A stretch of 14,129 nucleotides of DNA from VBAS01 sp035318985. GTDB lineage: Bacteria; Bacteroidota; Bacteroidia; Chitinophagales; Chitinophagaceae. The first letter of the stretch is position 1, and each line of letters opens with the position of its first letter. The stretch spans positions 1 to 14,129 of the forward strand of contig DATHDP010000074.1 of NCBI GenBank assembly GCA_035318985.1, in the 5' to 3' direction. Below are positions 6,051 through 14,129 of this stretch, piece by piece. The notes beneath the pieces were generated by a model that did not search any database, had not been told where the DNA came from, and saw nothing but the letters and a program-made list of their open reading frames with translations. The position numbers were made by a program, and so were the translations under genes.

Positions 6051-8426
6051 TTATTTTACTTCAAAAGAAACAATGTTTTTACCCACCCGACCGTCGGCAT
6101 CAATACCCTGCAGAATCACAATATATTTTCCTTTCATATCTGAAGTAAAGAAATTTATTTCTGTCTTTCCTTGAGAATCAGTATGAATGTTCGGTGACCA
6201 GTATAAAACGCTTCTGAAATCGGGCATGCGGCTGGACAGTTGCTCCTGGCTTTCATAAACCGGCGAATAAAATTCCCGCTGATATTGTAAACCATCATAT
6301 CCTAAAATCACTGCGTTCAGGTCAGTTATAATTGAGGGGTCTGGCTCATAAGTCACAAGGTTTACAATTCCGTTTAATATCAAAGGACCCCAAAAATGTC
6401 TACTTTTTACAACATCAATTTCTTTGACTTTCAAAGGGTCATATTTCATTATTTTATTCGGATCAAGAACAGGAACTCCATTAATAAGTGTAAAAGGGTC
6501 ATCAAGAAATATTTTATTATCGCCGTCTGCCATGATTAAATGAAAATTTTCTTTTTGCCTTCGAACGAGCACCTCATATACATATTCACGCAATACTTCT
6601 TCCATAGTAGAAAACCGGGTATAATCATCCAACTTATACTGTTTATCAGGGACACCGTAAAAAGCACTACTATCAATGATAGGTGCGTAGAATTCTTTTA
6701 ATTTTCCTCCGTTAAAATTATTTTGAACCTGCATACTGGTACTGTAATCGGTAAGCAGGTTTTTCATACTATCCTGAATATGAAAAGGAGGTAAACTTTC
6801 TTGTGAAAATTTATCTGCAAATGGATTGATGATCTCCACATTGTATCCAGCATTTTCATCGCTTTGAGTCTGTAATACAATTTCATTGGGCCCATAAAAA
6901 TCTTTTGTATAAAACCTTACAACTCCGTTTGAATCGCTTCTTGAACTATAAAGTTGTACACGGGAACCAGGGACTGAAAGATAGGTCAACACACCTGACA
7001 CAGGGATACCTGAGGTCTTATTTGTAACCCTGCCATTAATAATATGGCCTTTGTACTCCGGCACTGAGGAATAGTTGGATCTTGTACGTTGGAGAACATT
7101 TTGCCACTGAAATCTTCGCCATCCATGTGTCAACATAAGGTTATCAATTGCCTGGTCCGCTTCAGCACCTATTTCGGAAAAATAATATTCTGGGGATTCA
7201 ATTGTTCCCTTTAATTCATATGTAAGCCAGAAATAATTGTCGATCATGCTGCCCTGAAATGCCTCTAGGCTATCTAACCTATATACTGCAACCGATAGAT
7301 CAATTGGTATTAATTTTCCTGATTCATCTGTTGAATTGAGGTTTATTCTTACTTGTTTCCGAGAAGGATACTGATCTTCATCTATTTTAGATTGAATAAT
7401 GATTTTTTGAGTCGGTCGAATAAAAATTAGACGTTCACATACGGGAAGGATATCCCTATTAAAAACTGTAATATGGGAGATCCCTTCTCCTAATTTATTT
7501 TTTTCAATTAAAAGTTCAGCTTCACCATTTTTTAAAAAAACTTTTCCCGCTACAACTGGGTTTTGTCTTGTATGAACAAAAACATAAACAAAATCTGACT
7601 TATTACTTGTTGCTATATGAACATTCAATTGAGACCCATTTACATCATTCACCTTCAAAACATACCCATTCTCCAGAGCTTTTGGTAATTCTTTCGTAAT
7701 AGTTGTATCAGCGAGCTTAATAACTGCCTTATAAGTGCTACCTGTTTCAGGAGTAAAAGAAAAATTGCCAATCCCAAATTTTAATGGCTGAAATTCTGTA
7801 ATTGTATCATTGTTATTGCGGACAAGAAACCCTTTACAATTTATTCCCTTACCTGTACGATCTGTGATCTTAAATGCGACCCTGCTTTGTATAGTTTGCA
7901 CAAGATTCCCGCCTTCGGGGAAAAATTGCACATCATAGAAATTCGATATGGGTTCTTCGATCTTGAGCGTTTTTAATGTATTAATAATGGTAATTGACTT
8001 TTCAAAAAAATATGCTGCATCGAAATTTTTCATCCAGTTGGTGTATGCTCTGAATTTGTAGACTCCAGAATTAAGTGAAACAGGTAAATACAATGAACCA
8101 TTTCCAACTCCTTTATCGAGCTGTACCTTGGTTTGCACTATAGGTTTCTGATCTGCGTTCAGGATTTCGACGTAAGCCAACTTACTGAGGTCAATAAGTT
8201 TGTTATCATCTGCATTTACAACATATAATTTAAACCAAACTATATCGCCGGCCACATAAAGATCTTTGTCTGTATGTGTAAATATTTTCTCCCTTAAACT
8301 GTAATTTTTATACTCATTAAAAGAAGATTGTATTTCGTTTAAATCATGCTGGCAAAATGCAGACAAGGCAAATGACAAACAAATCATGAAAACGAAAAAG
8401 TGTCTTTTGTATAGTGTCGATTGCAT
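6051..8426 (-). CDS. Exported MG2-like / orphan TonB-plug-like protein
   Basis: This 791-residue protein is the last gene of the operon, 30 bases after the DUF4249 gene. Residues 1-25 are a signal peptide cleaved before Gln (SAFCQ). Residues about 45-145 resemble the macroglobulin MG2 domain (EKIFTHTDKDLYVAGD, then GVYKFRAYTNW). Several Ig-like beta domains follow. LMLTHGWRRFQW at 431-442 matches a motif I recall from this Bacteroidota family. Residues about 460-525 look like a carboxypeptidase-regulatory-type beta-sandwich. Residues about 605-695 resemble a TonB-receptor plug (INGVPVLDP, then VKEIDVVKS and GIVNLVTYEPD), but no beta-barrel follows. The C-terminal 55 residues (LYWSPNIHTDSQGKTEINF) resemble an alpha-2-macroglobulin-type domain. 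No thioester CxEQ motif is visible. It is probably periplasmic or surface-exposed and works with the receptor upstream; the exact role is unknown. Confidence 0.82.
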   Translation of the reverse strand: MQSTLYKRHFFVFMICLSFALSAFCQHDLNEIQSSFNEYKNYSLREKIFTHTDKDLYVAGDIVWFKLYVVNADDNKLIDLSKLAYVEILNADQKPIVQTKVQLDKGVGNGSLYLPVSLNSGVYKFRAYTNWMKNFDAAYFFEKSITIINTLKTLKIEEPISNFYDVQFFPEGGNLVQTIQSRVAFKITDRTGKGINCKGFLVRNNNDTITEFQPLKFGIGNFSFTPETGSTYKAVIKLADTTITKELPKALENGYVLKVNDVNGSQLNVHIATSNKSDFVYVFVHTRQNPVVAGKVFLKNGEAELLIEKNKLGEGISHITVFNRDILPVCERLIFIRPTQKIIIQSKIDEDQYPSRKQVRINLNSTDESGKLIPIDLSVAVYRLDSLEAFQGSMIDNYFWLTYELKGTIESPEYYFSEIGAEADQAIDNLMLTHGWRRFQWQNVLQRTRSNYSSVPEYKGHIINGRVTNKTSGIPVSGVLTYLSVPGSRVQLYSSRSDSNGVVRFYTKDFYGPNEIVLQTQSDENAGYNVEIINPFADKFSQESLPPFHIQDSMKNLLTDYSTSMQVQNNFNGGKLKEFYAPIIDSSAFYGVPDKQYKLDDYTRFSTMEEVLREYVYEVLVRRQKENFHLIMADGDNKIFLDDPFTLINGVPVLDPNKIMKYDPLKVKEIDVVKSRHFWGPLILNGIVNLVTYEPDPSIITDLNAVILGYDGLQYQREFYSPVYESQEQLSSRMPDFRSVLYWSPNIHTDSQGKTEINFFTSDMKGKYIVILQGIDADGRVGKNIVSFEVK

Positions 8427-8456
8427 TTGTAATGATTATCAGTTTGTCTTAAAAAT

Positions 8457-9632
8457 TTATGGCCAGAATGGAGGTTTTTGATTTGTGCGCCCAATCGTAC
8501 AATCAACACATTTCACATCACTTGCTACATTGAACTTACGTATTCCAAAAGGAAACGTTAGATCAAATTCTGTTGGAACCGTTGGAGTAAAATCAGCTCC
8601 ATATTTTGCAATACTGTCCAACTGATTATCAATTTCAAACTGAGCGCAGCCCGGATCGTAACGCCAATAAATCAGCTGGCTATTAAAAATAAATATCCTT
8701 TGAGTTTGCTCCTGCGTTATTTCAACATATCCTATAACAGCTTCATTAGGATCTGTAAGGCAATGTATATTACCAGACAGTTGAGAAGGTTGTGCGTCAA
8801 ATAGCGAACCTGTTTGTTCAGTGTTTTTTTTCATTTTTTGAAGAAATAAATATTTTTCATGACTAGCCGCATATTGTTTCAGGTTAATACTATATAATAC
8901 ACTTAGTTTTTCTGAGCCCTGTTCTATAAAATGAAATGGTAAATAAATTATATCTGTTGTAAGATTTTCTGAAGATCCGATAATAATAGATGTTGAACTT
9001 AATGTCTTCCAGCATTTATAAATTGTCGTGTCAACATGGTGATCGGGATACTTATATACAAGAGCAGTAACCCTATTAGTATTATCCCTAATGTATTTCA
9101 CTGTACTATAATATGCAGAATGATATTCCCAGGTCTCTTCAAATTCCCATTGATAATATTTCGTGGCATTTTGCGGATCATGTGTATTTACATAAAGTCG
9201 TAATCCCTCGCTTTCACTTTGCCAGGTAATGCTATCGATAGGTGGAGTGATTTTTATTGGAACAAAATCAGAAGCATATTCTTTCCCATTAATTGTTTTT
9301 ATATGCAGCCGGTATTTAATATTATTTAGCAGGGGCAACTGCGAAATGCTGTATTCACCATTATTATTGCCAGCTAATGCAAAACTGCTTCCATCCTCTC
9401 CTTCAACATTTACCTTTGCTCCACGTTCAAATTTCTTTTGTGTAGTATCTGTAAGACCAACCGAACGGGATAAGCGAATAGTCGTGGGACCTTGTCCACT
9501 ATTCAAAAAACCTTCCACTACAAGGAGATTCGCATTTTCTTCATTTGCCGGTGGAATATATTCTTGCTTGCAACAAACAAGAAGCATTATCAGTGTTGCG
9601 CAACAAATAATTATTTTAAAGTTTGTTTTCAT
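8457..9632 (-). CDS. DUF4249 domain-containing outer-membrane lipoprotein
   Basis: The best start is the ATG at 9632-9630, giving 391 residues; a TTG one codon upstream is also in frame but less likely. The ATG overlaps the receptor's stop as TGATG, indicating translational coupling. The N-terminus is a lipoprotein signal with a hydrophobic stretch ending in LLVCCK, so one of the two Cys should be lipidated. Family features are NLLVVEGFLNSGQGPTTIRL near residue 35, a conserved block SGNIHCLTDPNEAVIGYVEI near residue 290, and the C-terminal CVDC plus KPPFW, all typical of DUF4249. Members are normally encoded directly after STN-type TonB-dependent receptors, as here, and probably sit on the outer membrane as partner or substrate-binding lipoproteins. 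The molecular function of the family is not established and the substrate cannot be deduced. Confidence 0.9.
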   Translation of the reverse strand: MKTNFKIIICCATLIMLLVCCKQEYIPPANEENANLLVVEGFLNSGQGPTTIRLSRSVGLTDTTQKKFERGAKVNVEGEDGSSFALAGNNNGEYSISQLPLLNNIKYRLHIKTINGKEYASDFVPIKITPPIDSITWQSESEGLRLYVNTHDPQNATKYYQWEFEETWEYHSAYYSTVKYIRDNTNRVTALVYKYPDHHVDTTIYKCWKTLSSTSIIIGSSENLTTDIIYLPFHFIEQGSEKLSVLYSINLKQYAASHEKYLFLQKMKKNTEQTGSLFDAQPSQLSGNIHCLTDPNEAVIGYVEITQEQTQRIFIFNSQLIYWRYDPGCAQFEIDNQLDSIAKYGADFTPTVPTEFDLTFPFGIRKFNVASDVKCVDCTIGRTNQKPPFWP

Positions 9633-12397
9633 CAAAATTTGATATTAAAGTTTACGTAGGGAATAATGCTCCCAAATATTGAAAGTTGATAGCCCTTTAT
9701 CTGTCCGTTTTCAGAAACGAAATAAACTGAATATGGATTGTTTCGTCCTGTCAGATTATACACACCAATTGTCCATGAATTATGTGTTTTCTGTTGCACC
9801 TTATGATTGCCTTCAATGTTCATAGAGAGATCTATTCGAAAAGTATAAGGGATACGATCAGCATTCCTGTCAGAATACAAAACCCTTTGGGATCCTGCAT
9901 AATAATACCTGCCAACAGGAAGTGTCATTGGTCTACCTGTACTATAAACTATATTGGAGGAGACACTGAAACGATGTGATATTTTTAAATTGCCAACGAT
10001 ATTTATATCATGCGGCTTATCGTAATTGCTTGGATAATACTCACCGTTATTGATCACTTCCCCTGCAAGGGAATCATCCATTTTCAATAATGTGCGGGAA
10101 TAAGTATAGGCGATCCACCCGTTCAATTTACCTGCTGTTTTCTTTAAAAGCAATTCAATGCCATAAGCCTTCCCTTTTGTGTTGATGACATCCGTCTCAA
10201 TATTATGATTCAATACCAGGACAGCACCACTTTTATAATCCAGGTAATGCTTCATTTCTTTATAATAAACTTCTACTGAAGTCTCGATAGTATTTGATTT
10301 AAAATTTTTATATAACCCAAGCGAAACCTGGTTGCCTTGCTGCGGCTGAATATTCGGATCACTTAATTTCCAGATATCAGTTGGGGCAATAGCTGTCGTG
10401 TTTGATAACATGTGTATATATTGTCTTAAAGAATTAAATCCAGCCTTAACTGAAAAATCTGGAGTAAACGCATATCGCAGGGCAAACCGATATTCGGGAC
10501 CACTGTAATTTTTGATCCCGCCTTTTTCGAATTCTTTGGTACCTGTTCTGCTTGATTCACTTTTTGGCAGGCCGTCTGCATAATAGCTGACGGTTTGAGG
10601 ACCCAGGTATTGATAGAAGGAATAGCGAAATGCATAATCCATCGAAAGATCTGGGGAAATTTTATAACTATCACCAATATATACTGCCGATTCAAGTCCT
10701 TGCTCAGGAGGTATTATATCCTCCTTTACTTTTGATTCAGGCCCTACGGGACGATAAGATCCCGGGTTAAGCTTATAATAAATTGCATTCAGTCCGAACT
10801 GTATAGTATGCCGGGCATTAAAATAATAAGTAAAATCTGATTTAGCATTTAACTGGCTAACATTGAATTCAAGATCATAAGCATTGATCTTATTCGCATC
10901 GCTGTTAATATTATATTTATAAAAATCATAACCTCCTGTAACAAGACTATTTAGTTTGTTATTGAATATATGCTTCCATTGCAGCGAGAGATTCTGGTTG
11001 CTGTATTGATAAGTAGTGTCATTATTAAGATTAAATTTATCCTTACTCAAATAAGCAGTCAGATAAAGATTGTTCTTTCTATTCAGTTCATGAGTTGTGA
11101 CTAAGGAGACATCATAGAAAGAAGCTTTGCTGTTTTCATAATCCTTGGGTAGTAGATTAAGAAGCCAGTTAGCATACGTTGCACGACCACCCAGTACAAA
11201 AGAAGATGATGAATCTTTGGAGAGAGGACCCTCAATATTCAATCGGCTTGTTACTGGACCAATTCCCGCAGAACCAGCAAATTTCTTTTTATTTCCCTCT
11301 CTTGATGTGATGTCAAGTACAGAGGACAAACGTCCTCCATATTTTGCCGGGATGCTACTTTTAAATAACTGAACATCTTTTATCACTTCAGGATTAAAAG
11401 CAGAGAAAAATCCAAAAAAATGTGAAGGATTATAAATAGTAGCGCCATTAAAAAGGATAAGATTCTGATCTGTAGCGCCACCGCGTACATTAAACCCTGT
11501 ACTCGCTTCTCCAACAGTTTTTACTCCAGGCAGAACCAATATTGCACGTAAGACATCAGCTTCCCCAAAAACTGTCGGGATTTTTTTGATAGTAGCGATA
11601 CTTAATTTTTCGGCACCCAACTGAACACTGCGTACATTGTTTGTTTTCTTTGATGATAACACAACTTCTCTTAATGAAATGATCTGCTCATGCAGAGGAA
11701 TATCCATTTTGCCGTCAGAATAAATCGCTATGTGACGGCGTGCATCTCTCCTGCCTATGCTCTGTACGTTTAAAATATGGACGCCTTTTGAAAGTGAGAG
11801 TGAAAAATAACCATACTGGTCTGTAGTTGTACTAATAGCAGGATTATCTTCCAGGTAAACTGATACGCCGGGTAATGGTTCATTGGTCTTATCATCACGT
11901 ATATAACCTGCCAGCGTGGAATTACCCGTCATATTATTACTTTTCGTACCTATCTCATATAGTTTGTTTTCAAGCGAAGCTGAAATAGCGTTGCTCCCCC
12001 TGGCTAATTCGAGGTCTGTAAGGGGATTAATTATGGAGTCAACAGTTGATTTTACCCCAAAGAAACCTGGCGGCAATTCAGTTTTGATCATTATATCTCT
12101 GATCAGGAATACATTATTATATTGATCGATGCTAAAATTAAACCCTGTTTTGGTCAAAACTTTTTCCATTACTTTATCCAATGGTTGATCCTTTACCGTA
12201 AGATTTACCTGGATGCTGTCGATCTGCAGTGAATCATAATAGAAATGATATCCTGACGTCGATTCAAGCTCTCTAATAAATTGCCCTAGTTTTAATTCTT
12301 TAAAATTTCCTGTGATCAATGGCCTGGTTTGCCCTTGCAGAGCAATAGAATAAAAAAAAGAAAAGAAAAAGATCAGTATAAAATAGAAATACCGCAT
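9632..12397 (-). CDS. STN-type TonB-dependent outer membrane receptor
   Basis: This 921-residue receptor should import a substrate across the outer membrane using TonB/ExbBD energy. Residues 1-23 are a signal peptide cleaved before Gln (LQGQT). Residues about 25-100 form an STN (secretin/TonB N-terminal) domain with LGQFIRELE and LTVKDQPLDKVMEKVL. Residues about 162-245 are a CarboxypepD_reg-like beta-sandwich (LAGYIRDDKTNEPLPGVSV). Residues about 265-370 are the plug, with DVLRAILVLPGV, GFNVRGG at 301-307 and a PAKYGGRLSSVLDI stretch. The rest is a beta-barrel rich in aromatic strand ends, closing with NFNIKF, a typical C-terminal Phe for BAM insertion. The gene starts one base after the stop of the 240-residue gene and overlaps the DUF4249 gene. 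STN domains in relatives can signal to a FecR anti-sigma factor, but none is encoded in the window. Substrate unknown. Confidence 0.94.
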   Translation of the reverse strand: MRYFYFILIFFFSFFYSIALQGQTRPLITGNFKELKLGQFIRELESTSGYHFYYDSLQIDSIQVNLTVKDQPLDKVMEKVLTKTGFNFSIDQYNNVFLIRDIMIKTELPPGFFGVKSTVDSIINPLTDLELARGSNAISASLENKLYEIGTKSNNMTGNSTLAGYIRDDKTNEPLPGVSVYLEDNPAISTTTDQYGYFSLSLSKGVHILNVQSIGRRDARRHIAIYSDGKMDIPLHEQIISLREVVLSSKKTNNVRSVQLGAEKLSIATIKKIPTVFGEADVLRAILVLPGVKTVGEASTGFNVRGGATDQNLILFNGATIYNPSHFFGFFSAFNPEVIKDVQLFKSSIPAKYGGRLSSVLDITSREGNKKKFAGSAGIGPVTSRLNIEGPLSKDSSSSFVLGGRATYANWLLNLLPKDYENSKASFYDVSLVTTHELNRKNNLYLTAYLSKDKFNLNNDTTYQYSNQNLSLQWKHIFNNKLNSLVTGGYDFYKYNINSDANKINAYDLEFNVSQLNAKSDFTYYFNARHTIQFGLNAIYYKLNPGSYRPVGPESKVKEDIIPPEQGLESAVYIGDSYKISPDLSMDYAFRYSFYQYLGPQTVSYYADGLPKSESSRTGTKEFEKGGIKNYSGPEYRFALRYAFTPDFSVKAGFNSLRQYIHMLSNTTAIAPTDIWKLSDPNIQPQQGNQVSLGLYKNFKSNTIETSVEVYYKEMKHYLDYKSGAVLVLNHNIETDVINTKGKAYGIELLLKKTAGKLNGWIAYTYSRTLLKMDDSLAGEVINNGEYYPSNYDKPHDINIVGNLKISHRFSVSSNIVYSTGRPMTLPVGRYYYAGSQRVLYSDRNADRIPYTFRIDLSMNIEGNHKVQQKTHNSWTIGVYNLTGRNNPYSVYFVSENGQIKGYQLSIFGSIIPYVNFNIKF

Positions 12398-12398
12398 A

Positions 12399-13121
12399 TT
12401 AATCCATTAATCGATTATAGTATTCAATAGCCATTATCATTGCTCTTTCGGGGTCATCTTTATATCTTACCCTATTTTTTTTCAAGTATTGCTGTATTTC
12501 TTTTTTCTTGTCGCTTAAAATTTTTAGAAGGCTTCGTTCATTTTTAAATTTGTAATAAATATCTTTTTTCATTACATAATAAGCATTTGTACTGTTTACT
12601 ACATTATCGATCGCATTAGAGCCTCTTTTTTCAATTATTTCTTTTCCCCGTTTGGCAAACAATCCGGTTTTCCCCTTATAGAGCTGCTCATAAAATCCGG
12701 TATTCATCTCATTAAAATCATTGTGTACAATACGAACAAAAACATGATCAGATAAAATGAACTGCTGAATTTTACTGGCAGGCAAATTAATTTTATACTG
12801 GTTATGGAAGTCCCGGATAACCACCTGGCCTTTTATTAGATCATATAACATCGGTACTTTAAGAAACAACATACCGTCAAAGTAAATATCGCCATTCGTA
12901 AAATCTGAAGATTTGAAAAAAGGATGTCCTTCCTGAAGGGTGAAAGCATATTCTATATATTCATTCCCATTATATATCGGAGCCTGCTCGCCCAGGGCTA
13001 TATAATATAACCCAATGATTTTTTCAGTGCTTCCATAATATACACTGTCACGTGTTGCCTGGGATTTAACATCGTGTAAAAAAAAGCAGGCAAGCAATAA
13101 AAAAGCAAATTGTTTTGGCAC
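12399..13121 (-). CDS. Exported 240-residue hypothetical protein, first gene of the receptor operon
   Basis: The start is GTG at 13121-13119: a TAG lies in frame two codons upstream and no ATG precedes the signal peptide. Residues 1-20 form that signal peptide (FAFLLLACFFLHDVKSQ, cleaved before Gln), so the protein is periplasmic or outer-membrane associated. The middle contains YIEYAFTLQEGHPFF, GDIYFDGMLFLKVPMLYDLIKGQVV and DHVFVRIVHN, a beta-rich pattern I recall from unnamed Bacteroidota proteins near TonB-dependent receptors, then a Lys-rich helical tail (about 195-240). No catalytic motif is evident. It ends one base before the receptor start, so the two are co-translated or at least co-transcribed, suggesting a joint role. 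Function is unassigned. Confidence 0.8.
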   Translation of the reverse strand: MPKQFAFLLLACFFLHDVKSQATRDSVYYGSTEKIIGLYYIALGEQAPIYNGNEYIEYAFTLQEGHPFFKSSDFTNGDIYFDGMLFLKVPMLYDLIKGQVVIRDFHNQYKINLPASKIQQFILSDHVFVRIVHNDFNEMNTGFYEQLYKGKTGLFAKRGKEIIEKRGSNAIDNVVNSTNAYYVMKKDIYYKFKNERSLLKILSDKKKEIQQYLKKNRVRYKDDPERAMIMAIEYYNRLMD

Positions 13122-13302
13122 TTGCTAAATTTACTGAAAAAAACTCTGCTGATAACAAAGAAGTGAAAAGAGACGCTATAACAGCGATAGCAATAGTTTA
13201 GCTAGAGAACATATTGAGAGATCCGAATCGGGAAAACCATAAGTAAGTTTACAGTACTACAACCAGTATTATTTTATTATTTTTCTCCCACAAATCCATC
13301 CC
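13122..13302. promoter_or_regulatory. Divergent promoter region of the receptor operon and the PD40 gene
   Basis: These 181 bases separate two divergent start codons, so both promoters are expected here. I find no clean TAnnTTTG match on either strand; on the minus strand CTTCTTTG near 13160 is the nearest. Short overlapping inverted repeats occur around 13173-13192 (CGCT/AGCG and GCTAT/ATAGC), too small to assign. Confidence 0.45.
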
Positions 13303-14129
13303 ATGAAAAAAGCCGTTTACTGCTTTATCCTGTTTTTATGCTTTCAACATTCATCAGCCCAACTTTCTATTGATACAACTCATAGCGATACTGCACGCCT
13401 TGTCCAACAAAAAGAAAATATCATTACAGCTGCTACTATCGTCAAAGTGGAAAATATGGGTGCCCTTATCAATACCCCGCTTTCTGAATTAAGACCGACC
13501 ATATCAGCAGATGGTAACTTATTATTTTTTATTCGGGAGAACGATCCATACAATACAAACTTTAACTCTGTTCGTAACTCACAGGATATTTGGTTTACTA
13601 TGCGTGACAGCACCGGAACATGGAGCGAAGCCGTACACTTGGGCTATCCTCTTAATACTACTTATTACAACTCTGTGTTCTGGATCTCGCCTGACAATAA
13701 TAGAATATTAATAAGAGGCGCTTTTATTAATGGTGATTATGCTGGCAATGGTGTAAGTATGTGCTGGTTGCAGGAAGATGGTTATTGGAGCAAGCCGGAA
13801 GCATTGAGAATAAGAAATTATACAAAGTACGACAGGGGCTTGCGTTCAGGAGCAACGATGGCGCATGATGGAAAAACACTTTTGCTTTATATGTCAACTG
13901 AGAAAGGAAGTTCTTTTAATGATATTTATGTATGTTTTTTACTTCCGGATGGAACATGGTCTGAACCAAGATCTCTTGGTAAAAAGATCAATATGGAAAA
14001 GTATGATGAAATGACTCCTTACCTCGCATCAGATGGTGAAACTCTTTACTTCAGCAGCGATCGCCCCGGTGGTCTCGGTGATAATGATATATGGATGACG
14101 AGGCGTCTTGATAAGACATGGCAAAAATG
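13303..14129 (+). CDS. Exported PD40 beta-propeller protein, 5' part
   Basis: The frame opens with ATG at 13303 and is still open at the window end (275 codons plus two bases). Residues 1-19 are a signal peptide (MKKAVYCFILFLCFQHSSAQ, cleaved before Gln). After it come at least four WD40-like PD40 units, as in TolB-type propellers: ELRPTISADGNLLFF (about 62), a diverged one around WISPDNNRILIRG (about 127), GATMAHDGKTLLLY (about 184), and EMTPYLASDGETLYFSSDRPGG (about 236-257), the last being a near-perfect consensus ending in DNDIWM. Each unit is followed by a W-S-E/K-P turn such as GTWSEP. In Bacteroidota such propellers often precede a C-terminal OmpA domain, but the rest of this gene is outside the window, so that is only a possibility. 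It is probably a periplasmic envelope protein and is divergent from the receptor operon. Confidence 0.88.
   Translation, partial: MKKAVYCFILFLCFQHSSAQLSIDTTHSDTARLVQQKENIITAATIVKVENMGALINTPLSELRPTISADGNLLFFIRENDPYNTNFNSVRNSQDIWFTMRDSTGTWSEAVHLGYPLNTTYYNSVFWISPDNNRILIRGAFINGDYAGNGVSMCWLQEDGYWSKPEALRIRNYTKYDRGLRSGATMAHDGKTLLLYMSTEKGSSFNDIYVCFLLPDGTWSEPRSLGKKINMEKYDEMTPYLASDGETLYFSSDRPGGLGDNDIWMTRRLDKTWQK

Noticed and set aside
9633..9635. TTG as start of the DUF4249 lipoprotein
   Set aside because: The adjacent ATG forms a standard TGATG overlap with the receptor stop and gives the same lipoprotein signal, so it is preferred.
9229..9642. 137-codon plus-strand ORF opposite the DUF4249 gene
   Set aside because: It lies entirely on the reverse of a well-supported gene, lacks any family motif and reads as a shadow.
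1..14129. CRISPR array, tRNA, IS element or phage region
   Set aside because: No regularly spaced repeats outside the OmpA gene, no cloverleaf-like sequence with a TTCGA arm, and no transposase or integrase motifs were noticed.

Overview
The window is AT-rich and reads as a chromosomal segment of a Bacteroidota bacterium, probably a Chitinophagaceae/Sphingobacteriia-type lineage. Three things point there: a TonB-dependent receptor with STN and carboxypeptidase-regulatory-like domains followed by a DUF4249 lipoprotein, an OmpA-type protein with thrombospondin-type-3 calcium repeats, and signal peptides whose predicted mature chain begins with Gln in all six non-lipoprotein exported proteins. 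Start sites lack obvious Shine-Dalgarno sequences, as is usual in this phylum. No rRNA, tRNA, CRISPR array, IS element or phage gene was seen.

Left part (1-4128): the 3' end of a calcineurin-like metallophosphatase on the plus strand converges on a minus-strand membrane fatty acid (acyl-CoA) desaturase. A 400-base gap follows, holding a weak terminator and one unexplained open stretch. Next is a minus-strand 710-residue exported protein of no family I can name; its C-terminus carries a His/Cys arrangement resembling clan CD (caspase/gingipain-like) peptidases, and an 11-base homopolymer lies just before it.

Middle (4129-6014): a 413-base divergent intergenic region contains an imperfect direct repeat built on the palindrome ATCATATGAT, a candidate Bacteroidota-type promoter, and an 11-codon leader ORF that overlaps the next start codon. 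It leads into an OmpA-family outer membrane protein (beta-barrel, five Ca-binding TSP3 repeats, peptidoglycan-binding OmpA domain). A strong, probably bidirectional terminator closes it.

Right part (6051-13121): a tightly packed four-gene minus-strand operon, in transcription order a 240-residue exported protein (GTG start), a 921-residue STN-type TonB-dependent receptor, a DUF4249 lipoprotein (TGATG overlap), and a 791-residue MG2/plug-like exported protein. Together they look like an outer-membrane uptake or surface complex with unknown substrate; no FecR/ECF sigma pair is next to it. Divergently from this operon, an exported PD40 beta-propeller protein starts at 13303 and runs off the window end.

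Most genes are recognisable cell-envelope families. The least explained parts are the 710-residue protein with its caspase-like tail, and the repeat/leader architecture ahead of the OmpA gene.
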